Assembly (NCBI GenBank): GCA_038127535.1
Contig: JAYPHU010000001.1
Coordinates: 1 to 64,000 of the forward strand
Direction: 5' to 3'
DNA: 64,000 nt
From: JAYPHU01 sp038127535
Lineage (GTDB): Bacteria > Pseudomonadota > Alphaproteobacteria > Rhodospirillales > UBA2165
Part shown: positions 25,887 to 34,160 of the stretch, piece by piece
How the letters are laid out: each line of letters opens with the position of its first letter
Numbering within the stretch: position 1 is the stretch's first letter
The notes under the pieces: model-generated
Database searches by the model: none
The model's input: only the letters and a program-made list of their open reading frames with translations
What the model was told of the DNA's origin: nothing
Translations under genes and position numbers: made by a program

Positions 25887-27044
25887 ATGAGCCTACCGAG
25901 CATATTCAAGAACATCGCCTGCCTCGAGGATTTGGAGGTCCCGGCCCGCGCGCGCTTGCCCAAGGCCTTGTTCGAGTTCGCCGTCTCGGGCGTGGAGGCG
26001 AACATCTCCCGCGCCGCCAACCGCGCTGCCTTCGACGAGATATTCCTGCAGCCGCGAATTCTGAAAGACGTTTCCAATCGGGACATCAAAAGGGACCTGT
26101 TAGGCCACACCTATGACGCTCCCTTCGGCATTTCCCCCATGGGGGCCTCCGCCATGTTCGGCTTCGAGGCGGACCTGGCCTTTGCCCGGGCGGCCCAGGC
26201 GGCGAACATCCCCTTCTGCATGAGTGGCAGCGCCCTGATCCCGATGGAAAAGATCGCGGCAGCCAATCCGGACGTCTGGTTCCAGGCCTATGTGGAGGCC
26301 AGCCGGGAGTCCATGGAGGTGCTGACCAATCGGGCGGGCAATGCCGGCATCAAGACCCTGGTGGTCACCGTCGATGTGCCGGTGCCGGGCAACCGCCGCA
26401 CCCAACTCCGCAAAGGCTTTGAATATCCGATTCGGCCCAGTGCGCGCATCGCGTGGGACGGGCTCACCCACCCCCGCTGGCTGTTGGGCACGTTCTTCCG
26501 CACGCTGATGACCACCGGCATGCCGCATATCGAAAACTACGGCGCGGGCCGGGGCATCCCCATGATCTCCACCTCCGCACCCCAGCGGAAGCATGTCCGC
26601 GATGCGCTGGATTGGGACGATATGAAATGGCTCCGGGACACCTGGGAAGACCGGCTGCTGATCAAGGGCGTCCTTGCGCCGGAAGACGCCCGGCGCGCCA
26701 ACAAGATCGGCTTGGACGGGCTCATCGTTTCCAACCATGGCGGGCGGCAGTTGGATACGGCCCTGCCGTCGATCAGAGCGCTGCCCGGCATCGTCGCGGA
26801 GAAAGGCAACCTCACCATCATCCTCGACAGCGGCGTCCGCCGAGGCACCGACGTGGTGAAGGCGCTAGGCCTGGGCGCGGATTTTGTCTTCGTCGGCCGG
26901 CCGTTTCTCTATGCCGCCAGCCTGGGCGAAGAACCCGGCGTGGCCTACGCAATCGAGATACTGGCGAGCGAAGTGGACCGCACCATCGCGCTCCTCGGCC
27001 TGATGAATTTCGAGGGGGCAGAGGAGAGGTTGATGGTGGCATAG
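25887..27044 (+). CDS. FMN-dependent alpha-hydroxy-acid oxidase/dehydrogenase
   Basis: The family oxidises L-lactate, glycolate, mandelate or related 2-hydroxy acids to 2-keto acids with FMN. The 385-residue TIM barrel shows DAPFGISPMGASAMFG, WFQAYVEASRE, TVDVPVPGNRRTQLRKGF, the active-site SNHGGRQLD and FMN phosphate-binding DSGVRRGTDVVKALGLGADFVFVGRPFLYA. GGAGAGAG precedes the ATG at 25887. The substrate cannot be assigned. The window also encodes LutABC, so if this enzyme uses lactate the organism has two routes. Confidence 0.9.
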   Translation: MSLPSIFKNIACLEDLEVPARARLPKALFEFAVSGVEANISRAANRAAFDEIFLQPRILKDVSNRDIKRDLLGHTYDAPFGISPMGASAMFGFEADLAFARAAQAANIPFCMSGSALIPMEKIAAANPDVWFQAYVEASRESMEVLTNRAGNAGIKTLVVTVDVPVPGNRRTQLRKGFEYPIRPSARIAWDGLTHPRWLLGTFFRTLMTTGMPHIENYGAGRGIPMISTSAPQRKHVRDALDWDDMKWLRDTWEDRLLIKGVLAPEDARRANKIGLDGLIVSNHGGRQLDTALPSIRALPGIVAEKGNLTIILDSGVRRGTDVVKALGLGADFVFVGRPFLYAASLGEEPGVAYAIEILASEVDRTIALLGLMNFEGAEERLMVA

Positions 27045-27107
27045 ACTCCCCCGCATTTCCTCCCTAGTCTCCCTGTTAGAACAAACAATCAGTGGGGGAG
27101 GCAAGTC

Positions 27108-27878
27108 ATGACCAGCAATCGGTTCGACGTAAGCGGCAAGGTGGTGATCATCACCGGCGCGGGGCAGGGGATCGGCCGGGACTACGCCCTGGCTTTTGCC
27201 GAGGCCGGTGCAATCCCGGTGCTGGCTGAAATCAATCGGGATAATCTTGATCGTGTTGCCGAAGAAGTGAAAGCCGCGGGCGGCGACTGCCTGGCCGCGC
27301 AGACGGATGTGGGCGATCCGGACTCCGCGCAGGCCATGGTGGACCAGGCCTTGGCGGCCCACGGCAAAATCGATGTGCTGATCAATAACGCGGCGGTCTT
27401 TGCCTCCATCCCCAGCCGGCCGTTCGATGAAATCCCGTTCGAGGAATGGCAGGCCGTGCTGCACGTGAACATCACCGGCTCATACCTGTGCGGCAGGTCC
27501 GTGGCCCCGGCCATGCGCAAGGCCGGCGAAGGACGGATCATCAACATCTCGTCCGGCACCGTGCCCCAGGGCGCGCCCGGCTTCATGCACTATGTCACCT
27601 CCAAGGCGGCGGTGATCGGCATGACAAGGGTGATGGCGCGGGAACTCGGTGATCACAACATCAACGTCAACGCGATCATGCCCGGCTACACGGTGACCGA
27701 AGTTGACCACGCCAGCATGAACGACGATCTGCACGAAATGATCACCAGCCACCGCTTGCTGAAGCGACACGAGACGCCGGACGATCTGATCGGCCTTGCA
27801 CTGTTCCTCTCGTCCCCCGCCAGCTCGTTCATCAGCGGGCAGACCATCGCCTGCTGTGGCGGCGAGGTCATGCTTTAG
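27108..27878 (+). CDS. Short-chain dehydrogenase/reductase
   Basis: The 256-residue Rossmann protein has the nucleotide motif TGAGQGIG (residues 17-24), NNAA, the catalytic serine in INISSG and the Y-x-x-x-K pair in YVTSKAAVIG. The C-terminal ISGQTIACCGGEVML corresponds to the usual SGQ-x-GG end. Cofactor preference and substrate are unknown. It follows the hydroxy-acid oxidase by 63 bp and may act in the same catabolic route. Its 3' end overlaps the comM fragment by 11 bp. Confidence 0.9.
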   Translation: MTSNRFDVSGKVVIITGAGQGIGRDYALAFAEAGAIPVLAEINRDNLDRVAEEVKAAGGDCLAAQTDVGDPDSAQAMVDQALAAHGKIDVLINNAAVFASIPSRPFDEIPFEEWQAVLHVNITGSYLCGRSVAPAMRKAGEGRIINISSGTVPQGAPGFMHYVTSKAAVIGMTRVMARELGDHNINVNAIMPGYTVTEVDHASMNDDLHEMITSHRLLKRHETPDDLIGLALFLSSPASSFISGQTIACCGGEVML

Positions 27879-28236
27879 AGGGCGTCCGCTCCAGATTGAC
27901 CGTGGGTAGCAGGTCGTTGTTCCGCCCTGGCATGACCCGGCGGTAACTTACGGCTTCCGCGATGTGAACGCGGCGCACCCGGTGATCGCCCCGCGCGGTC
28001 AAGTGCAATCGCTCCGCCTCTTCGGCCAATAGTTTCCGGCCTTTCGCATCTGGCGCCGCGATGTCTTCCAATAGCCAGCCGTCGCCGGCGGCGTTGGTGC
28101 GGATCGGGTGTTCGCCGCCGGTGTTTTTGAACCGCGCCAAATGCCGGGCGCGTGCATTGGCAACCCGCGCCGCGACGTCTTTGGAGCTCTCCGCCGGAGG
28201 CGGCACGCTGAGACCGACCGGCAGGGCAAACGTCAC
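27868..28236 (-). pseudogene. comM: C-terminal remnant of ComM/YifB Mg-chelatase-like ATPase
   Basis: The translated segment LSVPPPAESSKDVAARVANARARHLARF, the later AEEAERLHLTARGDHRVRRVHIAEAVSYRRVMPGR, and the stop match the C-terminal quarter of ComM, a hexameric branch-migration helicase for natural transformation. All ATPase motifs are absent. The frame stays open upstream to about 28390 but has no start codon except GTG at 28236, and the match to ComM fades upstream of about 28250. The matching N-terminal piece lies 1.5 kb away at 29687-29857 on the same strand, so one gene has lost its middle. Confidence 0.85.
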
Positions 28237-28608
28237 TACGTCGAATTTGAACGCTATATGATCGTTAGGTTTAAGACGGGTAAGTCTGCATTTCTTCAGC
28301 CCGGTATAAACGGATACTTCGACTTCAAATTGGAAGAGCGCTTCAACGCTTATTGATCGCTTAGCGCCACCAATCTCTAGCTGCGCGCAGCCTCACAAAA
28401 TTACATTGAGCGAGGGAAGTCCGCTGACGCATAGAAATTGGACGCAAAACTTCGAGGCCGAAAATGTCCACTAATGACCCGAAGCAGATACGAAAGCCAA
28501 CTGTTCCGGAGCTTTTATCCGACCACGGTCTCAGATCGCGTGTACCCCTTAATCGTAGCGAGTAACCAGAGGAAATTCCATCCAGCATGTTGTTCCCACC
28601 CCTTTCTG
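28237..28608. other. AT-richer stretch without a recognisable gene
   Basis: These 372 bp lie between the comM C-terminal remnant and the DUF2063 remnant and are visibly richer in A and T than the flanking genes. Open frames exist on both strands but none resembles a known family. On the minus strand the frame of the comM fragment stays open to about 28390 without a convincing start. I see no terminal inverted repeats or transposase remnants. Confidence 0.6.
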
Positions 28609-28944
28609 GCTGTTTATGATCGGGCCTATGATGCGCGATTGGCTGAAATTCTGACCGTTGACTTTCCGGCGGTGCAAGCCCTTTTGGGGAATGAGGAATT
28701 CGATGCGTCGGCGGGGGCATACATCCGTAACCATTCGTCAAAATACCGATCGGTTCGCTGGCTTGGTCGATTATTTGCGGATTGGGTGCAAACAACACCG
28801 CCCTATGACGAGTTGCCTGTAGTTGCTGATATGGCGGCCTTTGAATGAGCCTTGAGGTTCGCTTTTGACACACAGGACATGCCTGTTTTGACTGGTGCGG
28901 ATTTAGCGGGTTTGTTTGGCATTTTATTTTGCATGGCTCTATAG
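28609..28944 (+). pseudogene. DUF2063 (HvfC-type putative DNA-binding domain) remnant with internal TGA
   Basis: AVYDRAYDARLAEILTVDFPAVQALLG, then SVRWLGRLFADWV and LPVVADMAAFE match the N-terminal DUF2063 domain, usually found beside DUF692 proteins in bufferin-like metallophore loci. At 28846-28848 a TGA stands where the family has a conserved Trp. Reading through gives ALRFAFDTQDMPVLTGADLAGL, still family-like, before a second stop at 28942. The C-terminal half and any DUF692 partner are missing. A frame from 28438 is open but its first 55 or so residues do not resemble the family. Confidence 0.75.
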
Positions 28945-28988
28945 AATATAAAGTGGACGATGACTCTGGTGAGGCGAGGGCTTTAAAA

Positions 28989-29564
28989 ATGTTACGTAAT
29001 TGCCTGTTCATTGTATTGGCGCTCTCCGTTTCTGTTGGGTTTTCAGATTCGGCTTTAGCGATAAGTAACAAGCAGGCATTCAGACTTGTTGTAGATACAC
29101 CCGAAAAGAAAAAAATTTTCGAAAACAACAAAGCTCTAATGAAATTCATGAGCTATTTGATTTGTGGCGGTCGTCTTTCCTGCGAAGTTCCTGACGATGT
29201 CTTAAACCAAATGATAAGTCTCAGAGATCAAAACCCCACTTGGTCATTTGAGGATGTTTATGAGGAACTCACGACCAATAAACATGGGATCCTTAGTCCG
29301 CAGTCGACGGTGGATTTTGAAAAGCTCTATTATCCAGGTGTGATGAGATATGTATTCGACAGGCGCGGGCTCTCTCGAGCCAACATTAGTAAATTGAGAT
29401 CAGAAATTCGGGGCCGTAGAAAGAACTGTAAGCGAGAAATTCTAGCCAGCCCTCCAAGTAAGCGGATCGTGAAAGACGAAAGCAGCATCAATCTTTATTG
29501 CAAATACCGCGAGAGTTATGGTTATGCGCTCAAAATTATTGCGGAAAAAAAGGCGCCCCGTTAG
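28989..29564 (+). CDS. Orphan secreted protein of unknown function
   Basis: From the ATG at 28989 (GCGAGGG eight bases upstream) the protein has 191 residues and a clear Sec signal: MLRNCLFIVLALSVSVGFSD, with a likely cleavage after SALA. The mature part is charged and lysine/arginine-rich, with four cysteines that could form two disulfides. I do not recognise the family. Codon use is AT-richer than in neighbouring housekeeping genes and it lies inside the broken comM locus, so recent acquisition is likely. Confidence 0.6.
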   Translation: MLRNCLFIVLALSVSVGFSDSALAISNKQAFRLVVDTPEKKKIFENNKALMKFMSYLICGGRLSCEVPDDVLNQMISLRDQNPTWSFEDVYEELTTNKHGILSPQSTVDFEKLYYPGVMRYVFDRRGLSRANISKLRSEIRGRRKNCKREILASPPSKRIVKDESSINLYCKYRESYGYALKIIAEKKAPR

Positions 29565-29686
29565 TCCAAGGCGGTTAAAAATTGTCAGACCTATCACTCC
29601 CCCCAGTTTAATTGTCCCGATTCCACTTGCGGAAAATGGTGTAGATGCCCGGTTTGGGTTTGCAAGCGCCGGGACTGTCGCAATCA

Positions 29687-29857
29687 CTAATGTAGCTGAA
29701 CTTGACCAATATCTCTCCTGTCTTCGGATTCACCGGCCGCCTTGTCGGGCAGGCCGACGATATTAAAAGCCGGGGTGCCCACCGCCATCTGCACCTGCAC
29801 ATCGACGGCGAGCACATCAATGCCCTGAAAGGCGACAGTGTTGATCCGAGCAACCAT
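29687..29857 (-). pseudogene. comM: N-terminal remnant of ComM/YifB
   Basis: From the ATG at 29857 the frame reads MVARINTVAFQGIDVLAVDV and MAVGTPAFNIVGLPDKAAGES, the highly conserved start of ComM/YifB. After residue 44 (the serine of GES) the resemblance stops and a TAG follows at codon 57. The breakpoint is thus near 29725. Together with the C-terminal remnant at 27868-28236, this shows that roughly 350 codons of comM were lost and about 1.5 kb of other DNA now lies between the pieces. Confidence 0.88.
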
Positions 29858-29947
29858 GTTCCCCACGATGGCGGAGCCACAGGGGTGTTTAGGGAGACGC
29901 CGCGCAATTAATTTGACGGCTTTGCCGCGCCCGGCCTAAACAGGGGC

Positions 29948-30724
29948 ATGTCTTCCGAGAAAATTCAGGCGGTCACTACTTTTCACGCCGACGGCTATGA
30001 TCAGTACGGCAAGCGGTTTCTGGAGAGCTTCGACGCCTTTTGGCCGGCGGACGTAGTGCTGCATGTGTACTGTGAGGATGTGGCGCCGGCGGAACAAAGC
30101 GACCGGCTCGTCTATCACGACCTGGCAGACGATGCCGACCTGACCGCGTTCAAAGCGCGCCATGGATCGACGCCCAAACATAGCGGCATCCTGGACGACG
30201 GCGACTACGGCTATCGCTGGGACGCGGTGCGCTTTGCTCACAAGGTGTTTGCCCTGACCGGCTGCGCCTTGGGACCGGCCGGCGATGGCGGCCGGCTGTT
30301 CTGGATCGATGCGGATACGGTGACCCATACAGAGGTGCCGGAGTTTCTGTTCGTCGCCACCTTACCGGATCATGTGTACACCAGCTATCTGGCCCGGCCC
30401 CATGCCTATCCGGAATGCGGCTATGTGGGCTACCGGCTGGATCATCCGGCGCACCGGGAATTCATGACCTTCTGGCGGGAGCTGTATCTGAACGACTCAC
30501 TCTTTGAGCTGCCGGAATGGCATGATTCGTTTGTCTACGATCTTGTTCGCCGGACCTTTGAAGAAAAGGGTAAGTTCGCTAGTCTCGACATTGCCGCCAC
30601 CGCCCCCCCGTCGGATCATCCGTTCGTCAACTCGATCCTCGGGCAATATATGGACCATCTCAAAGGGTCTGAGCGTAAGGAGGCGGGCGGGTCTTTTGCA
30701 GAGGATTATGTGGGGAAGGGTTAA
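29948..30724 (+). CDS. Glycosyltransferase-like protein with a DxD motif
   Basis: The 258-residue protein starts with a strand and glycine-rich turn (AVTTFHADGYDQYGKRFLESFDAFWP) and has LFWIDADTVTH, resembling the metal-binding DxD of GT-A glycosyltransferases, and EWHDSFVYDLVRRTFEE later. There is no membrane segment. I do not know a named family for it and the donor and acceptor are unknown. It is flanked by the comM remnant and a repeat cluster. Confidence 0.5.
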   Translation: MSSEKIQAVTTFHADGYDQYGKRFLESFDAFWPADVVLHVYCEDVAPAEQSDRLVYHDLADDADLTAFKARHGSTPKHSGILDDGDYGYRWDAVRFAHKVFALTGCALGPAGDGGRLFWIDADTVTHTEVPEFLFVATLPDHVYTSYLARPHAYPECGYVGYRLDHPAHREFMTFWRELYLNDSLFELPEWHDSFVYDLVRRTFEEKGKFASLDIAATAPPSDHPFVNSILGQYMDHLKGSERKEAGGSFAEDYVGKG

Positions 30725-30730
30725 ACGAGT

Positions 30731-30985
30731 CGTCATCCCCGGGAAGCGACCGTCGCCAAACCCCCTCCTCCTGGCCCCCTCCCATGGGGGGAGGGGGGAC
30801 ACGAAATGATCACCCCTCTCTTGATGGGAGGGGTCGCGCGGTACGCACGGGGGAGGGTGGAGATATAAACACGAAGGACACGAAGCCATCCGGCGTTAAA
30901 AGCCGCCTTTGTGCTCTTCGTGCTCTTTATGGTTTTAAACAAGCACGCTGATCCTTCTCAGCACAAACTCGCGTACACGGCGCAT
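30731..30985. repeat. Intergenic palindromic repeat cluster
   Basis: The 276 bp between the glycosyltransferase-like gene and gshB hold several palindromes. A C-rich arm CCCCCTCCC faces GGGAGGGGG at about 30775-30800, ACCCCTC faces GAGGGGT at about 30811-30834, and an imperfect inverted repeat pairs ACGAAGGACACGAAG (30871-30885) with CTTTGTGCTCTTCGT (30907-30921; 12 of 15 match). The right arm runs into TATGGTTTTAAA. A CGCATGACGG motif follows at about 30981-30990. Similar blocks, in the same order, occur at 40326-40580, so this looks like a dispersed REP-type family. Confidence 0.6.
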
Positions 30986-31000
30986 GACGGGAAATTGAGG

Positions 31001-31954
31001 TTATTCTTCAGTCCGGTGCGGCTTGCTCTCGATCGCGTCCCAGATGTCGGCTTCCAGGGTCGTGCCGTCGAAGTGGTTGATCTCCTGCAGGCAGGTGGGC
31101 GAGGTCACGTTGATCTCGGTCATATAGTCTCCGATCACGTCGATGCCGACAAAGATCAGCCCCTTTTCCTGCAGCGCTGGTCCGATGGCCTCGCAAATTT
31201 CCTGCTCCCGCGAGGTAAGCGTGGTCTTTTCCGCGCTGCCGCCCACATGGAGATTTGACCGGCTCTCCCCGGCGGCGGGCACCCGGTTGAGCGCGCCGGC
31301 CGGCTTGCCGTCGATGAGGATAATCCGCTTGTCCCCCTCGCGGACGGCGGGCTCATAGCGCTGGACGATGATCGGCTCCCGGTAGAGCTGGGTGAACAGC
31401 TCCAACAGCGAATTGATGTTCTCATCGTCCGGACCGATATGGAACACGCCGGCACCGCCGTTGCCGAACAGGGGCTTGATGATCAGGTCTTTGTGCTCCT
31501 TGCGGAACTCCATGATCTTTTCCTGGCTGGAGGTGATGATGGTCGGCGGCATCAGCTCCGGAAAGTGAGTGACGAACAATTTCTCCGGCGCGTTGCGGAC
31601 GCTGACCGGGTCGTTCACAACCAGGGTTTCCGGATGCACATGTTCCAGCAAATGAGTGGCCGTGATGTAGGCCATGTCGAACGGCGGGTCCTGGCGCATC
31701 AGCACCACGTCGGCCAGGGCCAAATCAATCCATTCCCGCTCGCCCAGCGTAAAGTGATCGCCATCGACCCGGCGCACCTGCAGCGGCCGGGCGCCCGCCA
31801 TGATACGGCCATTGGTCAGGGCCAGGTCCTGGGGCAGATAGTGATAGAGGCTATGGCCCCGCTTCTGCGCCTCCAGGGCGAGCACAAAAGTGCTGTCGGC
31901 GCTGATGTCGATCGCGTCGATCGGGTCCATTTGGATGGCGACTAGGAGACTCAT
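31001..31954 (-). CDS. gshB: Glutathione synthetase
   Basis: GshB joins gamma-glutamylcysteine and glycine with ATP to make glutathione. The 317-residue ATP-grasp protein has AIQMDPIDAIDISADSTFVLALEAQKRGH at the N terminus, DLIIKPLFGNGGAGVF (ATP-binding), IVQRYEPAVREGDKRIILIDGKP, and the C-terminal FVGIDVIGDYMTEINVTSPTCLQEI with metal-binding residues. Length is standard. The BON lipoprotein and yraN lie upstream on the same strand, as in many alphaproteobacteria, where comM is often the gene on the other side. Confidence 0.97.
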   Translation of the reverse strand: MSLLVAIQMDPIDAIDISADSTFVLALEAQKRGHSLYHYLPQDLALTNGRIMAGARPLQVRRVDGDHFTLGEREWIDLALADVVLMRQDPPFDMAYITATHLLEHVHPETLVVNDPVSVRNAPEKLFVTHFPELMPPTIITSSQEKIMEFRKEHKDLIIKPLFGNGGAGVFHIGPDDENINSLLELFTQLYREPIIVQRYEPAVREGDKRIILIDGKPAGALNRVPAAGESRSNLHVGGSAEKTTLTSREQEICEAIGPALQEKGLIFVGIDVIGDYMTEINVTSPTCLQEINHFDGTTLEADIWDAIESKPHRTEE

Positions 31955-32051
31955 GGTCGGGACCGCGAATTGTGGTTCATGCAGACCTATTGTCTAAGAA
32001 GGGAGGCCACTACACAACGATGAAAAAAGATGCCGCCCGGAAAAGCCGTTC

Positions 32052-32669
32052 TCAGGTCTTCTCTTCAAACGCCTTTTTCTTCAGGCGCACATGGCTGACG
32101 ACCCTCTTCACGTGATCCACCGAGTTGGCGTGGGCGATGACCTTGTCCAGCTCTTCCTGGTTTTGAGCGATGCCGATCAGATAAATCGTCCCGTTGACCG
32201 TCTCAATTACATAGTTAATGGACAGGATGTCTTCATCGAACGTCATCTTGGATTTCAGCTGCGCCGTGATCCAGGTGTCCTGGGCATAGGCGCCGGCGGT
32301 GCCGTCCTTATCGACCTGGATTTCATTGATGACTTCGGTGACGCCGTCCACCTGATACGCCAGTTTCACCGCCTGGTCGGATAGGCTGGTGTTGGTAGTC
32401 GAACCGGTGAGCAGCACCCGCCCTTCATAGACTTCGATCCCAATGGTGGTGGTCAGCTTAAGCCCGGCGTTCAGGAATTTGTCTAGGACCAGCGCCTCCA
32501 CGCGGAGGTCCTTGGCCCGGCCTTTGATGCCCCGTTCCTGGATGGCCGCCGATCCGACCGTGGTGCCGGCGCTCACCAGAACCCCGCCGCAGCCGCTGAG
32601 CCCGCCGGCCAGAAGAACAATCAGGGCCAGAGGCAATAATTTCCGATGGCGGGTGAACAAGGCTTTCAT
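32052..32669 (-). CDS. BON-domain lipoprotein
   Basis: From the ATG at 32669 the protein has 205 residues, with a signal sequence and lipobox LSGC (C27), so it should be an outer-membrane lipoprotein. Two BON domains follow: VEALVLDKFLNAGLKLTTTIGIEVYEGRVLLTG and ITAQLKSKMTFDEDILSINYVIETVNGTIYLIGIA. Such proteins (DolP/OsmY-like) bind phospholipid and protect the envelope. A longer frame upstream would bury the signal peptide. It lies between gshB and yraN in a shared minus-strand block. Confidence 0.9.
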   Translation of the reverse strand: MKALFTRHRKLLPLALIVLLAGGLSGCGGVLVSAGTTVGSAAIQERGIKGRAKDLRVEALVLDKFLNAGLKLTTTIGIEVYEGRVLLTGSTTNTSLSDQAVKLAYQVDGVTEVINEIQVDKDGTAGAYAQDTWITAQLKSKMTFDEDILSINYVIETVNGTIYLIGIAQNQEELDKVIAHANSVDHVKRVVSHVRLKKKAFEEKT

Positions 32670-32781
32670 CGACGATATCCTATCAAATTCAGGTTGCACG
32701 GAGGGCATTCCGCATGATCCGGTTATTCCCTAGTCCCGGTTAAAAAATTGTCAATTTGATGGCCGTCGTTGGCAGCAACCC

Positions 32782-33158
32782 TTAGTCCCAACCGGGCCGC
32801 CAGGTCTGAACCAAGTGAAGCTGCCATTTCCGCCGGCTCATGACGATAATGTCGAAGCGCTGGCGGTGCCGGCGGTATGGCCGTTTGCTGCCTATAAAGT
32901 TGCCGGCAGCGGTTTCGATTCGCCGCCGCTGTGGGGGGCAACCGCGGCCAGCGCCCGAGCCCGGTCGTCCCGCGCCTTCACCTCGATAAACGCCACGACC
33001 GATCCACGCGCCGCAATCAGATCAATTTCGCCGCTGGCGGATTTATAGCCCCGGGCTAGAATCCGATAGCCCTTCAAACGCAAAAACCAGGCGGCTAGGG
33101 ATTCACTGCGCGCGCCTCGCCGGCAGGTCCGGCGGCGGGAAGCCGTTAATGCAGTCAT
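32782..33158 (-). pseudogene. YraN (UPF0102) nuclease-like protein with a frameshift at a homopolymer
   Basis: The N-terminal 75 or so residues (ARSESLAAWFLRLKGYRILARGYKSASGEIDLIAARGSVVAFIEVKARDD) match YraN, including the D and E-x-K of its nuclease-like fold. At the G6 run at 32933-32938 the frame is lost. One extra G would continue as PQRRRIETAA, then RFDIIVMSRRKWQLH, and stop at 32782, giving a normal length of 125 residues. It overlaps rsmI by 4 bp (ATGA). A sequencing error in the homopolymer is as likely as a real mutation. Confidence 0.85.
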
Positions 33159-34018
33159 GTATCCTTCGTCAGATGGAGGGCGCGGTCGTAAAGCGACTTA
33201 CGGGGCCGGCCGGTGCGCGCCGCCGCCTCCCGTGCAGCGTCCCGGACGCTTAGATTGGTCAACAGTTCTGCCAGCAGCGCGTCCACCGCCTCGCCCGTCA
33301 AGTCGGCGTTTTCCTCGGGCGCGTCGACAATCACCACGATCTCGCCCTTGGGCGCGCCGGCGGCGTCATAATGCGCCGCCAAACCGGATAAGCTGTCCCG
33401 GCGCAGTTCTTCGTGCAGCTTAGTGAGTTCCCTCGCAACGGCGGCTGGCCGGTCGCCGAGAACCGCCGCCATATCGGCCAAGCTGGCCGCCAGCCGTTTG
33501 GCGCTTTCATAGAAAATCAAACTGGCCGGCACGCTTGCGATACTTTTCAGAGCTTTGGTGCGCTGGCTTTGCTTCGGCGGCAGATAGCCCGCGAACAGAA
33601 ACCGGTCCGTCGGCCGGCCGGAGAGAACCAGGCCTGTCAGCGCCGCGTTGGCGCCGGGGATCACCGTGACCGTGATGTCTTCTTCAATGCACGCTTGCAC
33701 CAGCTTATAGCCGGGATCGGAGATGGCCGGCAGGCCGGCGTCAGACACCAGGGCGATCGCCGCTCCATTCTTCAGCCGGGCGATCAATCCGTTGCGGGCC
33801 TTGCCGCCGGCATGGTCGTCATAACGGGTCATCCCGGTGTCTATGGCGTAGCCAGAGAGGATTTTTCCGGTGACCCGCGTATCTTCGCAGGCAATTTCAT
33901 CCGCCGCGTTCAGCGTATCTAGCGCGCGGAGCGTGATGTCGCGCATGTTGCCAATGGGCGTGGCGACCACGTAAAGCCCCGGCGGCAGGGATAAATTTTG
34001 GTCGATCAGATTGGTCAC
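33155..34018 (-). CDS. rsmI: 16S rRNA (cytidine-1402-2'-O)-methyltransferase
   Basis: RsmI methylates the 2'-OH of C1402 in the ribosomal decoding centre with SAM. The 287-residue protein has the tetrapyrrole-methylase fold: LYVVATPIGNMRDITLRAL, EDTRVTGKIL, LVSDAGLPAISDPGYKLV, and IPGANAALTGLVLSG, then ESAKRLAASL. The start is a GTG at 34018 with GAGGCGG just upstream. It is coupled to yraN by a 4-bp overlap and divergent from the LpoA-like gene. Confidence 0.97.
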   Translation of the reverse strand: MTNLIDQNLSLPPGLYVVATPIGNMRDITLRALDTLNAADEIACEDTRVTGKILSGYAIDTGMTRYDDHAGGKARNGLIARLKNGAAIALVSDAGLPAISDPGYKLVQACIEEDITVTVIPGANAALTGLVLSGRPTDRFLFAGYLPPKQSQRTKALKSIASVPASLIFYESAKRLAASLADMAAVLGDRPAAVARELTKLHEELRRDSLSGLAAHYDAAGAPKGEIVVIVDAPEENADLTGEAVDALLAELLTNLSVRDAAREAAARTGRPRKSLYDRALHLTKDT

Positions 34019-34160
34019 ATTTCCGCCTCTAAGCCTTGATTATATGATGCTCTTGAAATTTACACCGGTTTACTTGAGTGCAGGGTTTGAATAGTCTGCA
34101 AGCGGTTCCCGGACTATCGTGGGCAAAGCCGCCTGCGTTTTTGAAAAAGATAACAGAGAC

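Noticed and set aside
27045..27107. Terminator from CTCCCCC/GGGGGAG pairing between the hydroxy-acid oxidase and SDR genes
   Set aside because: The arms are separated by about 40 bases and there is no T run, so a terminator is not supported.
28846..28848. TGA read as tryptophan (recoded genome)
   Set aside because: Many genes here end in TGA (for example the PPDK regulator and maf) and use TGG for Trp, so this is a nonsense codon in a remnant.
28361..29149. 262-residue minus-strand open frame across the comM scar
   Set aside because: It is antisense to the DUF2063 remnant and the secreted protein, has no recognisable domain and low-complexity composition.
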